The position numbers and the translations under genes are program-made. From Kitasatospora cinereorecta (GTDB lineage: Bacteria; Actinomycetota; Actinomycetes; Streptomycetales; Streptomycetaceae), in NCBI RefSeq assembly GCF_024172095.1, contig NZ_JAMZDX010000002.1:558001-622000 (forward strand): a stretch of 64,000 nt of DNA. Direction: 5' to 3'. The notes under the pieces were generated by a model. It was not told the DNA's origin. It did no database searches and was given only the letters and a program-made list of their open reading frames with translations. Below are positions 31,953 to 40,568 of the stretch, in pieces; the stretch's first letter is position 1; every line of letters starts with the position of its first letter.

Positions 31953-32885
31953 TTATCGCACCGGCTCCACGGTCCGGGAGGCCGGGGTGGTCGTGTGCGC
32001 GGCGGTCGGCGGTGCGGGCCGCCGCCCGGTCAGGCCGAGGCAGACACCGGCGCCGACCAGGACGCTGCCCGCCAGTTCACCAGGGTGCAGCACGCCGGAG
32101 CCGAGCAGCGCACCGGACAGGGCCGCGCTGACCGGGATCAGCCCGCCGAACAGGCCCGCCCGCTCCGGGCCGAGCCGGCCCAGCGCGCCGTACCAGAGCA
32201 GGAACGCCCCGCAGGTCAGCACCGCGCCGAGGTAGAGCAGCGCCAGCAGCTCGCCGCCGGTGGGCACGCGCAGGGCCGCCGATCCGTCCGCCACCAGGGC
32301 GGTCAGCGCGAACATCGGGACGGCGAGCGCGGTCGAGTACGCCGACACCCGGACCGCCCCGAGCCGCGGCAGCAGCGGCACTGCCAGCAACGAGAACGCC
32401 GCCTCGCAGACCAGGGTGCCGAGCGCGCAGAGGAAGCCGACCGCGTCGCCCGAGCCGAAGCCCTGGACGACCGCCGCGCCCGCCACCACCACGGCCGCCG
32501 CCGCGAGCAGCCGCGCCTCGGGCCGCCGTCCGGCCAGCACCGGGCCGAGCACGCCCATCAGCAGCGGGGTGCACCCGATCACGCTGCCCACCACGGCGGG
32601 GTCGGTGTGCCGCAGCGCCTGCACCATCAGCACGTTGAAGGCGAACAGGCCGGTCGCGGCCAGCGCCAGCAGCAGGCCCAGCTCGCGGCCGGTCAGCCGC
32701 GGACGCAGCCGCCCGGTGCGCCGGGCCAGCGGGAGCAGGACGGCGGCGGCCAGGGTGTAGCGCACCGCCTGCCCGCCGGGCAGCGGGTACGAGCCGAGCA
32801 GCGCGGTGACACCCGTGGAACAGCCGAGCACCGTCATCGCCACGGCGGCGCGCAGCCCGCCGGACAGGGTGGGGGAGAGAGCCAT
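31953..32885 (-). CDS. EamA/DMT-family transporter
   Basis: A 310-residue inner-membrane protein with ten hydrophobic helices in two EamA halves (first from LRAAVAMTVLGCSTGVTALL to VVGSVIGCTPLLMGVLGPVL; second from AVGFLCALGTLVCEAAFSLL to LAGSVLVGAGVCLGL). Such proteins export amino acids, purines or drugs. It is divergent from a MocR-type regulator with only 69 bases between, and operator-like repeats lie in that gap, so the regulator very likely controls it; an amino-acid or vitamin B6-related compound is a reasonable guess for the substrate. Confidence 0.87.
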   Translation of the reverse strand: MALSPTLSGGLRAAVAMTVLGCSTGVTALLGSYPLPGGQAVRYTLAAAVLLPLARRTGRLRPRLTGRELGLLLALAATGLFAFNVLMVQALRHTDPAVVGSVIGCTPLLMGVLGPVLAGRRPEARLLAAAAVVVAGAAVVQGFGSGDAVGFLCALGTLVCEAAFSLLAVPLLPRLGAVRVSAYSTALAVPMFALTALVADGSAALRVPTGGELLALLYLGAVLTCGAFLLWYGALGRLGPERAGLFGGLIPVSAALSGALLGSGVLHPGELAGSVLVGAGVCLGLTGRRPAPPTAAHTTTPASRTVEPVR

Positions 32886-32906
32886 GACGGCCACGCTAGA
32901 TGCGAT

Positions 32907-32952
32907 GTGGTCCACTGGACAGGACCACTTGGCAAGCCATGGAGAGGACCAC
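32907..32952. promoter_or_regulatory. Operator repeats between EamA and MocR genes
   Basis: GTGGTCC (32907-32913) and GGACCAC (32922-32928) form an inverted repeat, and AGGACCAC recurs as a direct repeat at 32945-32952, 24 bp downstream. Three half-sites with mixed direct and inverted order are typical of MocR/PdxR regulators. The gap contains both promoters. Confidence 0.65.
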
Positions 32953-32954
32953 CT

Positions 32955-34328
32955 GTGCGGGAGCTGCTGATCACCGTCGACCACACCGCCGGCGACCTCA
33001 CCGGCCAGCTCACCCGCGCCGTCCGGGCCGCCGTCCGGGACGGCCGGCTGGCCGCCGGCACCCGGCTGCCCGCCACCCGCGCGCTGGCCGGGGAACTCGG
33101 CGTCTCCCGCGGCGTCGCCGTTGAGGCGTACGCCCAACTCGTCGCCGAGGGCTACCTGGTGAGCCGCCACGGCTCCGGCACCACGGTCGCCCCCGGCGTC
33201 ACCCCGACCGGCCCGGCCGCCCCGCCCCGCCCGCCCGGACCGGCGCTCGGGTACGACCTCAAGCCCGGCACCCCCGACCTGGCCGCCTTCCCCCGCGCCG
33301 CCTGGATCACCGCCGCCCGCAAGGCCCTCGCCGACGTCCCGCACCGCGACCTCGGGTACGGCGACCCGGCGGGCCTGCCGGCCGTCCGCGCCGACCTCGC
33401 CGCCTACCTCGGCCGGGTCCGCGCCGCGACCGCCACCCCGGACCGGGTGATGGTGGTCAGCGGCGTCGGCCAGAGCCTCGCCCTGCTGGTCCACCTGCTC
33501 GCCGCGCACGGCCACCGGCGGCTCGCCGTCGAGGACCCCTGCTCGCCCGGGGCACTCGGCCTGCTCCGCGCCCATGGCCTCGACCCGGTCGGCGTCCCCG
33601 TCGACGAGGAGGGCCTGCGGGTCGCCGACCTGGAGGCGAGCGGCGCCGACGCCGTCCTGCTCACCCCCGCGCACCAGTACCCGACCGGGGTGGTGCTCTC
33701 ACCGGACCGCCGCACCGCCCTCGCCGCCTGGGCGCACCGCACCGGCGGCGTGGTGATCGAGGACGACTACGACGCCGAATTCCGCTACGACCGGGAGCCG
33801 GTCGGCTGCCTCCAGGGGCTGGCCCACGACCGGGTGATCCACCTCGGCTCGGTCAGCAAATCGCTCGCCCCGGGCCTGCGCCTCGGCTGGGCGGTCCTGC
33901 CGCAGTGGCTCACCGACGACTTCCGCGAGGCCAAGCGGTACGCCGACCTCGGCACCGGCGTGGTCGACCAGCTCGCCTTCGCCGGACTGCTCACCAGCGG
34001 CGGCTACGACCGCCACCTGCGCACCCTCCGCGCCCGCTACCGGCTGCGCCGCGACGCCCTGGTCGACGCGCTCGGCCGCGAGCTGCCCGGCGCCGCCGTA
34101 CGCGGCGTCGCCGCCGGGCTGCACCTCTACCTCGACCTGCCGGCCGGCACCGACGAGGCCGCCGTGGTGGCCGCCGCCGCGGAGCGCGGGCTGCGGGTCG
34201 AGCCGGTCGCCCCCATGCGACTCGCTCCCGGCGGGCCCGCCCTCGCCCTCGGCTACGCGGGCCTGCCCGAGCACCGCCTGCGCGAGGCCGCCGCGCTGCT
34301 GGCGCAGGCCGTCGAGGCAGTGGGCTGA
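32955..34328 (+). CDS. MocR/PdxR-type regulator (GntR HTH fused to aminotransferase domain)
   Basis: A 457-residue chimera. The N-terminal GntR winged helix spans about 8-75 (GQLTRAVRAAVRDGRLAAGT, TRALAGELGVSRGVAVEAYAQLVAEGYL). The rest is a fold-type I aminotransferase domain with PLP-binding GYGDPAGLPAVRADLAAYL, HQYPTGVVLSPDRR, DDYDAEFRY and the Schiff-base Lys in LGSVSKSLAPGLRLGW. MocR proteins sense PLP or an amino-acid adduct and activate or repress a divergent gene. GTG 32955 is the start. It probably controls the EamA exporter. Confidence 0.92.
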   Translation: MRELLITVDHTAGDLTGQLTRAVRAAVRDGRLAAGTRLPATRALAGELGVSRGVAVEAYAQLVAEGYLVSRHGSGTTVAPGVTPTGPAAPPRPPGPALGYDLKPGTPDLAAFPRAAWITAARKALADVPHRDLGYGDPAGLPAVRADLAAYLGRVRAATATPDRVMVVSGVGQSLALLVHLLAAHGHRRLAVEDPCSPGALGLLRAHGLDPVGVPVDEEGLRVADLEASGADAVLLTPAHQYPTGVVLSPDRRTALAAWAHRTGGVVIEDDYDAEFRYDREPVGCLQGLAHDRVIHLGSVSKSLAPGLRLGWAVLPQWLTDDFREAKRYADLGTGVVDQLAFAGLLTSGGYDRHLRTLRARYRLRRDALVDALGRELPGAAVRGVAAGLHLYLDLPAGTDEAAVVAAAAERGLRVEPVAPMRLAPGGPALALGYAGLPEHRLREAAALLAQAVEAVG

Positions 34329-34340
34329 CGCCAGCCACTG

Positions 34341-34445
34341 AGGGGCGCGTGGGGGCACCTCCCGGCCGGAGGCTGGGGGAGAACTGCGCGACCAGCCGAC
34401 AGCTGAGGTAGGGCGGTGGCTGGTCGCGCAGTTCCCCGCGCCCCT
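34341..34445. repeat. Dispersed palindromic repeat copy R5 (105-bp class)
   Basis: Same architecture as R2, with the extra GTGGGGGCACCTCCCGGCCG stretch in the left arm and a loop GCTGAGGTAGGGCGGTGG. The palindrome extends outward here: CCACTGAGGGG on the left mirrors CCCCTCAGTGG on the right (34336-34451). It lies 13 bases after the MocR stop, between convergent genes. Confidence 0.8.
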
Positions 34446-34462
34446 CAGTGGTTGACGTCAAC

Positions 34463-34996
34463 TCAGGTGAGGTCGGCCGCCAGGAGGTCCATCAGCAGGC
34501 CGTCGTGCCAGCGCCCGTCCGTGCCGCGTTCGTACGCCCGCAGGACGCCGACCGGGCGGAATCCCACGCGGCGGTAGCAGGCGATGGCGGCCGCGTTGTC
34601 GGCGGCCGGGTCGATGACCAGGCGGTGGTGGCCGTGGTCCTCGATCAGGTGGCGGGCCAGGGTGCGGACGGCGTCCGTGCCGAGGCCCCGGCCGTGCACC
34701 GCCGGGTCGAGGTAGACGTCGATGCCGGCGTGGCGGTACTCGGGGTCCTCCTCGGCGTACCACTGGATCTGGCCGACCACCCGGCCCTCGTACTCGATCG
34801 CGAAGACCCGGGTGTCCGCGTCGGCGAGGTCCCCGGCGACCTCCGCGGCCAGGTCCGGTCCGCCCCGCCACCACCGCCGGACCTCGGGCGTGGCCCGGAT
34901 CGCGGCCAGTGCCGGGACGTCCCGCTCCTCGGCGGGCCGCAGGACGGCGCCGCGCCGGCCGTGCAGGGTGGGCAGGGCGGACGGCTCGGTGCTCAT
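34463..34996 (-). CDS. GNAT-family N-acetyltransferase, AAC(6')-like
   Basis: A 177-residue GNAT. It has the N-terminal GAVLRPAEERDVPALAAI, the strand-4 HAGIDVYLDPAVHGRGLGTDAVRTLARHL with the CoA-binding R/G loop, and the strand-5 RLVIDPAADNAAAIACYRRVGFRPVGVLR. The Trp-rich VRRWWRGG early loop and the length resemble AacA4-type aminoglycoside 6'-N-acetyltransferases, but specificity cannot be claimed. It is downstream of and 10 bases from nothing essential: the rhomboid gene lies on the same strand just upstream and may be cotranscribed. Confidence 0.83.
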   Translation of the reverse strand: MSTEPSALPTLHGRRGAVLRPAEERDVPALAAIRATPEVRRWWRGGPDLAAEVAGDLADADTRVFAIEYEGRVVGQIQWYAEEDPEYRHAGIDVYLDPAVHGRGLGTDAVRTLARHLIEDHGHHRLVIDPAADNAAAIACYRRVGFRPVGVLRAYERGTDGRWHDGLLMDLLAADLT

Positions 34997-35006
34997 GGGC
35001 CCGACG

Positions 35007-35975
35007 CTACGCGCTCCAGGGGGTGTTCGCCGCGAGGTCGGCGGTCTTCAGCAGCGTCAGGACGACCAGGACGCCGAGGACGGCCACCGCGCCGGCCGCC
35101 TGCACCAGCGCCTGCCGCGACCGCGGCGCGAAGGCGTACGCCGCACCGACGGCGAGGCCCGCCAGCAGGCCGCCGAGGTGGCCCTCCCAGGACGTGAAGC
35201 CGGCCGAGACGACCATCCAGACCACGAAGGTGGCGAGCAACTGGCCGCCGCCGAGCGGGTCGTGGTGCAGCCGCCGGCTGAGCACGAAGTACCCGCCGGC
35301 CAGGCCGAAGATCGCGCCGGACGCGCCGAGCGAGGGCTGGCCGGGGTCGGCGAGCAGGTAGCCCAGCACCGAGCCGCCGAGCGCGGAGAGCAGGTAGAGG
35401 GCCAGGTAGCGGACGGCGCCGAGGCGCTCCTCGACGACCCGGCCGAGCACCCACAGCCAGTACATGTTGAACAGGATGTGGGTGATGCCGAAGACCCCGC
35501 CGGTGGGCGGCAGGTGGAGGAACGCCGAGGTGATCAGGCGGTACCACTCGCCGTGCGCCACGCCGACCGCGTGGTAGCCGGTCGGCAGCCAGGACGAGTG
35601 GACCAGGTAGTGGCCGCCGTCCGGGCCGATCACCGCCTGCCCGAGGTTGGCGAACCGGTCCACCACGTCGGGCTTGGCCAGCTCCAGCAGGTACGCCAGC
35701 ACGTTGAGGACGATCAGGCCGACGGTCACCACCGGGACGCCGCCCCTCGGTATCCGTCCGCCGAACACCGACGTGGCCTGCCGGAGGCCCTTGTTGCCCT
35801 CCCGGACGCACTCCACGCACTGGTAGCCGACTGCCGCCTCGCGCCGGCAGTCCGGGCAGCTGTAGCGGTCGCAGCGGGTGCACCGCACGTACGACTCCCG
35901 CTCCGGGTGGCGGAAGCAGACGGCGGGCGGGGCGGCGGCCCCGGCCGTCGTGGTGGCGGTGTTCTCGGCGTCCAT
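35007..35975 (-). CDS. Rhomboid intramembrane serine protease with N-terminal zinc-binding region
   Basis: A 322-residue membrane protease. Before the membrane part lies a Cys/His cluster (CFRHPERES, CTRCDRYSCPDCRRE, CVECVRE), a B-box-like zinc site common in Streptomyces rhomboids. Helix 4 carries the nucleophile in SLGASGAIFGLAGG and a later helix the catalytic His in WEGHLGGLLAG; HILFNMYWLWVLG is the conserved H-x-x-x-N helix. It cleaves transmembrane substrates near the outer face. ATG 35975 is preferred to GTG 36053. Confidence 0.9.
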   Translation of the reverse strand: MDAENTATTTAGAAAPPAVCFRHPERESYVRCTRCDRYSCPDCRREAAVGYQCVECVREGNKGLRQATSVFGGRIPRGGVPVVTVGLIVLNVLAYLLELAKPDVVDRFANLGQAVIGPDGGHYLVHSSWLPTGYHAVGVAHGEWYRLITSAFLHLPPTGGVFGITHILFNMYWLWVLGRVVEERLGAVRYLALYLLSALGGSVLGYLLADPGQPSLGASGAIFGLAGGYFVLSRRLHHDPLGGGQLLATFVVWMVVSAGFTSWEGHLGGLLAGLAVGAAYAFAPRSRQALVQAAGAVAVLGVLVVLTLLKTADLAANTPWSA

Positions 35976-36080
35976 GACCTGCGTCGTTTCCCCTCGATCG
36001 GCTGACGCCCCGGCACGGGCGGCCGCGGGCGCGCCCACCCTAGGGGTAGCCACGGACAGCGATCAAGGTCCTGGTGCAGG

Positions 36081-37253
36081 TCAGCGGCGTACCGCGCGCA
36101 GGATCACGAACTTCGGGTTGGCCGCGACGGTCTCGCAGTTGCCGAACACCCGGCGGAGCTTGACGTGGTATCCGAGGTGCCGGTTGCCGACCACCCACAG
36201 CTCGCCGCCCGGCCGCAGCACCCGGCGCGCGCCGGTGAACATCCGCCACGCCACCGCGTCGGTGGTCGCCTGGTGGGTGTGGAACGGCGGGTTGTTGAGC
36301 ACCAGGTCGGCGCAGCCGTCCGGGACGCCGGCCAGGCCGTCGCCGACCCGGAACTCGGCGGCGCGGTCCGGGCCGAGGTTCTCCCGGAAGGTCGCCTCCG
36401 CCGAGGCAACCGCCTGGAAGGACTCGTCCACGAACAGCAGTTCCGCCGCCGGATTGCCGAGCGCCGCCGCCGTACCGACCACACCGTTGCCGCAGCCCAG
36501 GTCCACCACCCGCGCCGTGTCCCGCCGCTCGGGCAGGTGCTCCAGCAGGAAGCGGGTGCCGATGTCGAGGCGCTCGGCGCAGAACACGCCCGCGTGGTTG
36601 ACCACCGGACGGCCGGAGACCGCGCCCACCCCCGCAGGGAGCCGGTAGCCGTGCGGCCACGGATTGGCCGGGCGGACCAGCTCCGGGTCCGGGGTGGCGA
36701 AGATCAGCCGGGCCTTGCGCACCGCCAGCGAGGTCCTGGTCGGGCCGACCAGCTGCTCGAACAGCTTCAGCGTGGAGGTGTGGATCTCGGTCACCATGCC
36801 GGTGCCCACCACCACCGTGCCCGGGTGGAGCGACGGCGCCAGCCGGTGCAGCTGGTCCTCCAGCAGCGCCAGGCTCTTCGGCACCCGTACCAGCAGCACG
36901 TCGATCCGCTCCGGCACCGCGTCACGGGTGGTCAGCAGCCGCACCGCGTCGGCGGCGATCCCGTTGCGGGCCAGGTTGGCGGCGGCTGCGGAGCGTCCCA
37001 GGAAGGAGTCGCCGATCAGCGTCGGGCGGTGCCCCGCCAGCGCCGTGCCGAGCGCGCCCCAGCGGTCGCCGACCACCACCACGCTCCCGGAGAGGTCGAC
37101 CGGTTCGGAGCGTTCGATCCCCTTGAGTTCCAGCCCCGCCAGATGGCGCAGCAGGTACTCGTCGGAGGCGTCCCAGGCACGCAGCGGGTCGCGGGGGTCC
37201 TCGGGGAACCGGGCGAGTTCGAACTCGCCCCAGGGCGTGGTGAAGCAGTTCAT
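36081..37253 (-). CDS. RlmG/RsmC-like class I SAM methyltransferase
   Basis: A 390-residue two-domain methyltransferase. The N-terminal half (about 1-190) is a degenerate Rossmann fold; the C-terminal half holds the active SAM site VVDLGCGNGVVGTAAAL, the acidic FVDES and the substrate motif LNNPPFHT for base-N-methylation of guanine. The order and length match RlmG, which makes m2G in helix 70-type regions of 23S rRNA; RsmC (16S) is the alternative. It stands alone, divergent from the ADP-ribosylglycohydrolase gene. Confidence 0.85.
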   Translation of the reverse strand: MNCFTTPWGEFELARFPEDPRDPLRAWDASDEYLLRHLAGLELKGIERSEPVDLSGSVVVVGDRWGALGTALAGHRPTLIGDSFLGRSAAAANLARNGIAADAVRLLTTRDAVPERIDVLLVRVPKSLALLEDQLHRLAPSLHPGTVVVGTGMVTEIHTSTLKLFEQLVGPTRTSLAVRKARLIFATPDPELVRPANPWPHGYRLPAGVGAVSGRPVVNHAGVFCAERLDIGTRFLLEHLPERRDTARVVDLGCGNGVVGTAAALGNPAAELLFVDESFQAVASAEATFRENLGPDRAAEFRVGDGLAGVPDGCADLVLNNPPFHTHQATTDAVAWRMFTGARRVLRPGGELWVVGNRHLGYHVKLRRVFGNCETVAANPKFVILRAVRR

Positions 37254-37308
37254 CGTCCCCTCAGGCTATCCGAGCCCCCACCTCGCGCCCGCCCACTACG
37301 CTGCCGCC

Positions 37309-38250
37309 ATGGACCGCACCTCCCGTGCCGCCGGCACCGTCATCGGCTCCGCTGTCGGCGACGCCCTCGGCGCGCCCTTCGAGTTCGGCCCGGCGGGCGT
37401 CTTCGGCGGCCGCTTCCCGGTGGCCGGCGCGGGCGGCGAGATGTGCGGGGGCGGCGGCTGGGATCCGGGCGAGGCCACCGACGACACCCAGATGGCGGTC
37501 CACGTCGCCGAGTCGCTGCTCGAACGCGGCCGGCTCGACCTGCCCGACATCTACGACCGCTTCCGCCGCTGGGCCGCCGCCGATCCCAAGGACATCGGCC
37601 TGCAGACCGAGGCGGTGCTCGGCTCCGGCCTTCCGTGGGATCTGGCCGCCGAAACCCACTTCGCGACCAGCGGCCGCGCCGCCGGCAACGGCTCGCTGAT
37701 GCGGGCCGCGCCGTCCGCCGTCCACTTCGCCCGGGCCGGCCGCGCCGCCACCATGGACGCCGCCCGGCGGATCGCCGCCCTCACCCACGGGGACCGCGCC
37801 GCGTGGGAGGGCACCGCGATCCTCCACGAGCTGATCCGGGTCGCCCTGGACGGCGGGGACCCGGTGGCCGCCCTGCCCGACACCCTCGCCGCCGTCCATC
37901 CCGACCACCGGGCGCGGTACGCCACCGTCCTCGCCGACGGCTGGCATCCCGACGACGCCACCGAGAACAACGGCGCGGTCTGGCCCTGCCTCGGGTCCGC
38001 GGTGTGGGCGCTGCGGACCACCGGCTCGTACGAGGACGCGGTCCGCGCCGCGATCGACCTGGGCGGCGACACCGACACCGTCGCCGCTGTCACCGGCGCG
38101 CTGGCCGGCGCGGTGTACGGCATCGATGCCGTTCCGCACCGGTGGACGGCCCCGCTGCACGTCCCGCTGCCGGGCAGCGTCCCGGGCCGGGTGCTGCGGC
38201 TGCCCGAACTCCTCGACCTGGCACGGCGCCTGACCGATGGTCCCCGCTAG
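37309..38250 (+). CDS. ADP-ribosylglycohydrolase (DraG family)
   Basis: A 313-residue enzyme of the ARH/DraG family, which removes ADP-ribose from proteins or nucleic acids. Metal and substrate motifs are IGSAVGDALGAPFEF, EATDDTQMA, GNGSLMRAAP and GGDTDTVAAVTGALAGA. A TACGCT box 6 bases before ATG 37309 suggests a leaderless mRNA. Its stop codon overlaps the convergent MarR gene by 4 bases. No ADP-ribosyltransferase is nearby. Confidence 0.9.
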   Translation: MDRTSRAAGTVIGSAVGDALGAPFEFGPAGVFGGRFPVAGAGGEMCGGGGWDPGEATDDTQMAVHVAESLLERGRLDLPDIYDRFRRWAAADPKDIGLQTEAVLGSGLPWDLAAETHFATSGRAAGNGSLMRAAPSAVHFARAGRAATMDAARRIAALTHGDRAAWEGTAILHELIRVALDGGDPVAALPDTLAAVHPDHRARYATVLADGWHPDDATENNGAVWPCLGSAVWALRTTGSYEDAVRAAIDLGGDTDTVAAVTGALAGAVYGIDAVPHRWTAPLHVPLPGSVPGRVLRLPELLDLARRLTDGPR

Positions 38251-38735
38251 CGGGGTGGTTCGGCGCCGGTGAGGTCGACGTCGTCGAAGAGTTCCAGCAT
38301 CCGGGTCAGGACGCGGACGCAGGCGGTGACCTCCGCGTCGGTGAGGTCGCCGGCGGTCCGGCCGAGCAGGGCGTGCTCGCGCGAGGTGACGGCGGTGATC
38401 GCGGTGCGTCCGGCGTCGGTCAGCCGGATCAGCGAGGAGCGCTGGTGGGCGGGGTTGGGGATGGTCTCCACCAGGCCGCGCGCGGCGGCGTCGTTGACCA
38501 TCCGCTGGACGAACTGGCGGCTCAGCGACTGGGCCCGGCCCATCTGCGGGACGGTCATCGGGCCGTGCTCGCGCAGCAGGTCGAGGACGGCGCGGACGCC
38601 GACGGACAGGCCCTGTGCGGCGTCCAGCTCGATCTTGCGCTGAACCCGGCGGTAGAGCGGTCCGACGAGGGCGAATACCTCCATCAGGCGCTCCGGGAGC
38701 TCTGTGGGGGAGAGGGGGCGGGCGGTCTCGGTCAT
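38247..38735 (-). CDS. MarR-family regulator of the adjacent hydrolase
   Basis: A 162-residue MarR protein: GVRAVLDLLREHGPMTVPQMGRAQSLSRQFVQRMVNDAAARGLVE is the winged-helix core and NPAHQRSSLIRLTDAGR the wing. It is divergent from an alpha/beta hydrolase with 57 bases between, in which two copies of a 19-bp operator occur, so the hydrolase substrate or product may be its ligand. Its 3' end overlaps the ADP-ribosylglycohydrolase gene. Confidence 0.9.
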   Translation of the reverse strand: MTETARPLSPTELPERLMEVFALVGPLYRRVQRKIELDAAQGLSVGVRAVLDLLREHGPMTVPQMGRAQSLSRQFVQRMVNDAAARGLVETIPNPAHQRSSLIRLTDAGRTAITAVTSREHALLGRTAGDLTDAEVTACVRVLTRMLELFDDVDLTGAEPPR

Positions 38736-38744
38736 GGATCCATC

Positions 38745-38794
38745 ATGACACCTCGGTTGTCATTCTTGGAAGAACATGGCACCTTGGTTGTCAT
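38745..38794. promoter_or_regulatory. Two 19-bp MarR operators, 31 bp apart
   Basis: ATGACACCTCGGTTGTCAT (38745-38763) and ATGGCACCTTGGTTGTCAT (38776-38794) are near-identical palindromic sites (ATGACA mirrored by TGTCAT). Their starts are 31 bp apart, three helical turns. The second covers the ATG of the hydrolase gene (38793), so binding would block it directly, while the first covers the MarR promoter side. Confidence 0.85.
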
Positions 38795-39656
38795 GACTGA
38801 GACCTCGATCCCCGTCGCCGGCGTCCCCACGTTCGACACCTTCGCCTCCGCGGACGGCCCGCTCGCCTACCGCGACGCCGGGCCCCGTGACGGCCGCCCG
38901 CTGGTGCTGCTGCACGCCTCGTTCGTGGACCACACCCAGTTCGACAACCTGGTGCCGGGCCTGGTCGCCCACGGCTACCGGGTGATCGCCCCGGACGCCC
39001 GCGGCCACGGCTTCTCGGCCAACGCGAGCCGGCCGTTCCGGCAGACCGACGACCTCGCCGCGCTGCTGCGCCACCTCGACCTCGACGAGCCTGCGGTGCT
39101 GGTCGGCGTGTCGATGGGCGCGATGATCGGCGTGGACACCGCCGTCGAGCACCCGGAGCTGGTCCGGGCCCTGGTGGTCAGCGGCCGCGGCATCGGCGAG
39201 CCGGACCCGTCCGACCCGTGGACCGCCGCCCGCGGGCAGGCGCAGTTCGCAGCCCTGATGGCCGGCGACATCCCGGGCTGGCTGGAGCAGTTCACGCTCT
39301 GGATCGCCGGCCCCACCCGCACCCTCGCCGACGTCGACCCCGCGCTCGTCGACCACGTCCGCGACATGGCCCTGCGGACGCTGATGAAGCACAGCCCCGG
39401 CGAGGTCGACCACACCGTGCCGGTCCAGGACGTGGCCGGCCGCGCCCGCGGGATCACCGTCCCGGTGCTGGCGATCGACGGCGCGCTCGACGCGCCCGGC
39501 GTGCTCGCCACCGTCGACGCGCTGCTCTCCGCCGTCCCGCACGGCCGCGCCACCCGGCTGGACGGCGCCGCCCACTTCACCACCTCGGAACAGCCGGAGG
39601 AGTTCACCCGGATCCTGCTCGCCTTCCTGGCGGAACTGGACGAACCGCAGGCGTGA
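38793..39656 (+). CDS. Alpha/beta hydrolase under MarR control
   Basis: A 287-residue alpha/beta hydrolase. The oxyanion region is LVLLHASFVDHTQF, the nucleophile elbow VGVSMGAMIGVD (Ser), and the His in GAAHFTTSEQPEEF. PDARGHGFS is the family loop. It resembles ester or lactone hydrolases such as 3-oxoadipate enol-lactonase relatives, but the substrate is open. The start ATG lies inside an operator copy. Another hydrolase gene follows after 29 bases. Confidence 0.88.
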   Translation: MTETSIPVAGVPTFDTFASADGPLAYRDAGPRDGRPLVLLHASFVDHTQFDNLVPGLVAHGYRVIAPDARGHGFSANASRPFRQTDDLAALLRHLDLDEPAVLVGVSMGAMIGVDTAVEHPELVRALVVSGRGIGEPDPSDPWTAARGQAQFAALMAGDIPGWLEQFTLWIAGPTRTLADVDPALVDHVRDMALRTLMKHSPGEVDHTVPVQDVAGRARGITVPVLAIDGALDAPGVLATVDALLSAVPHGRATRLDGAAHFTTSEQPEEFTRILLAFLAELDEPQA

Positions 39657-39685
39657 TCCGAAGGAGAAGGCCTAGCCTCGACGGC

Positions 39686-40540
39686 ATGACCCGTGAGTTC
39701 GACCTCCGGCTCGGCGACGGCCGCACCCTGCACGCGTACGACACCGGCGACGGCCGCGCCGACGACCGGCTCGCCGTGGTCTGGCACCACGGCACCCCCA
39801 ACCTCGGCTCGCCGCCCGCCCCGCTGTTCGCCGCCGCCGACCGGCTCGGGCTGCGCTGGGTGTCGTACGACCGGCCCGGCTACGGCGGTTCGACGCCCGA
39901 TCCCGGTCGGGACGTGGCGTCCGCCGCGGCGTGCACGGCGGCGGTCGCCGACGCGCTGGGCATCGAGCGGTTCGCCGTGGTGGGCCACTCCGGCGGCGGC
40001 CCGCACGCCCTCGCCTGCGCCGCGCTGCTGCCGGAACGGGTGGCCGGCGTGATCGCCGCCGCCTCGCTCGCGCCGTACGACGCCGAGGGCCTCGACTGGT
40101 ACGCGGGCATGGCCGACTCCGGGGTCGCCTCCCTGCGGGCCGCGGCGGCCGGGCGGGAGGCCAAGAAGCGCCACGAGCGCTCCGGCGCGGAGTACGACCC
40201 GGAGTTCACTCCCGACGACCTCGCCGCGCTGGCGGGGGAGTGGCACTGGCTGCACTCGGTCGTCGGCCCGGCCGCGGCCGCGGGTCCGGCCGCCCTGATC
40301 GACGACGACCTCGCGTACGTCCACCCGTGGGGCTTCGATCCGGCCCGGATCACCGCGCCGCTGCTGCTGCTCCACGGCGAGCGCGACCGGGTGGTGCCGG
40401 CCGCCCACGGCGCATGGCTGGCCCGGCACTGCCCCGGCGCCGAGCTGCGCCTGACCCCCGAGGACGGGCATGTCTCCGTCCTCACCGGTGCCGCCGACGC
40501 CCTCGCCCGGCTGTGCGAGCGGATGGCGGATCCGGCGTAG
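39686..40540 (+). CDS. Alpha/beta hydrolase
   Basis: A 284-residue hydrolase with VVWHHGTPNLGSPPAPL (oxyanion loop), SYDRPGYGGS, the elbow VGHSGGGPHALACAA (Ser), and LHGERDRVVP with EDGHVSVLTG giving Asp and His. It is not close to the preceding hydrolase. TAGCCT (39673-39678) stands 7 bases before ATG, so it may have its own leaderless mRNA rather than depend on the MarR-controlled promoter. Confidence 0.86.
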   Translation: MTREFDLRLGDGRTLHAYDTGDGRADDRLAVVWHHGTPNLGSPPAPLFAAADRLGLRWVSYDRPGYGGSTPDPGRDVASAAACTAAVADALGIERFAVVGHSGGGPHALACAALLPERVAGVIAAASLAPYDAEGLDWYAGMADSGVASLRAAAAGREAKKRHERSGAEYDPEFTPDDLAALAGEWHWLHSVVGPAAAAGPAALIDDDLAYVHPWGFDPARITAPLLLLHGERDRVVPAAHGAWLARHCPGAELRLTPEDGHVSVLTGAADALARLCERMADPA

Positions 40541-40568
40541 GAGGCCCGGTCGGGCGTAGGCGGCGCGG

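Noticed and set aside
36165..39656. A 1163-codon open frame on the plus strand
   Set aside because: Its real coding part is only the hydrolase at 38793-39656; upstream it is antisense to the methyltransferase gene and out of frame with the ADP-ribosylglycohydrolase gene.
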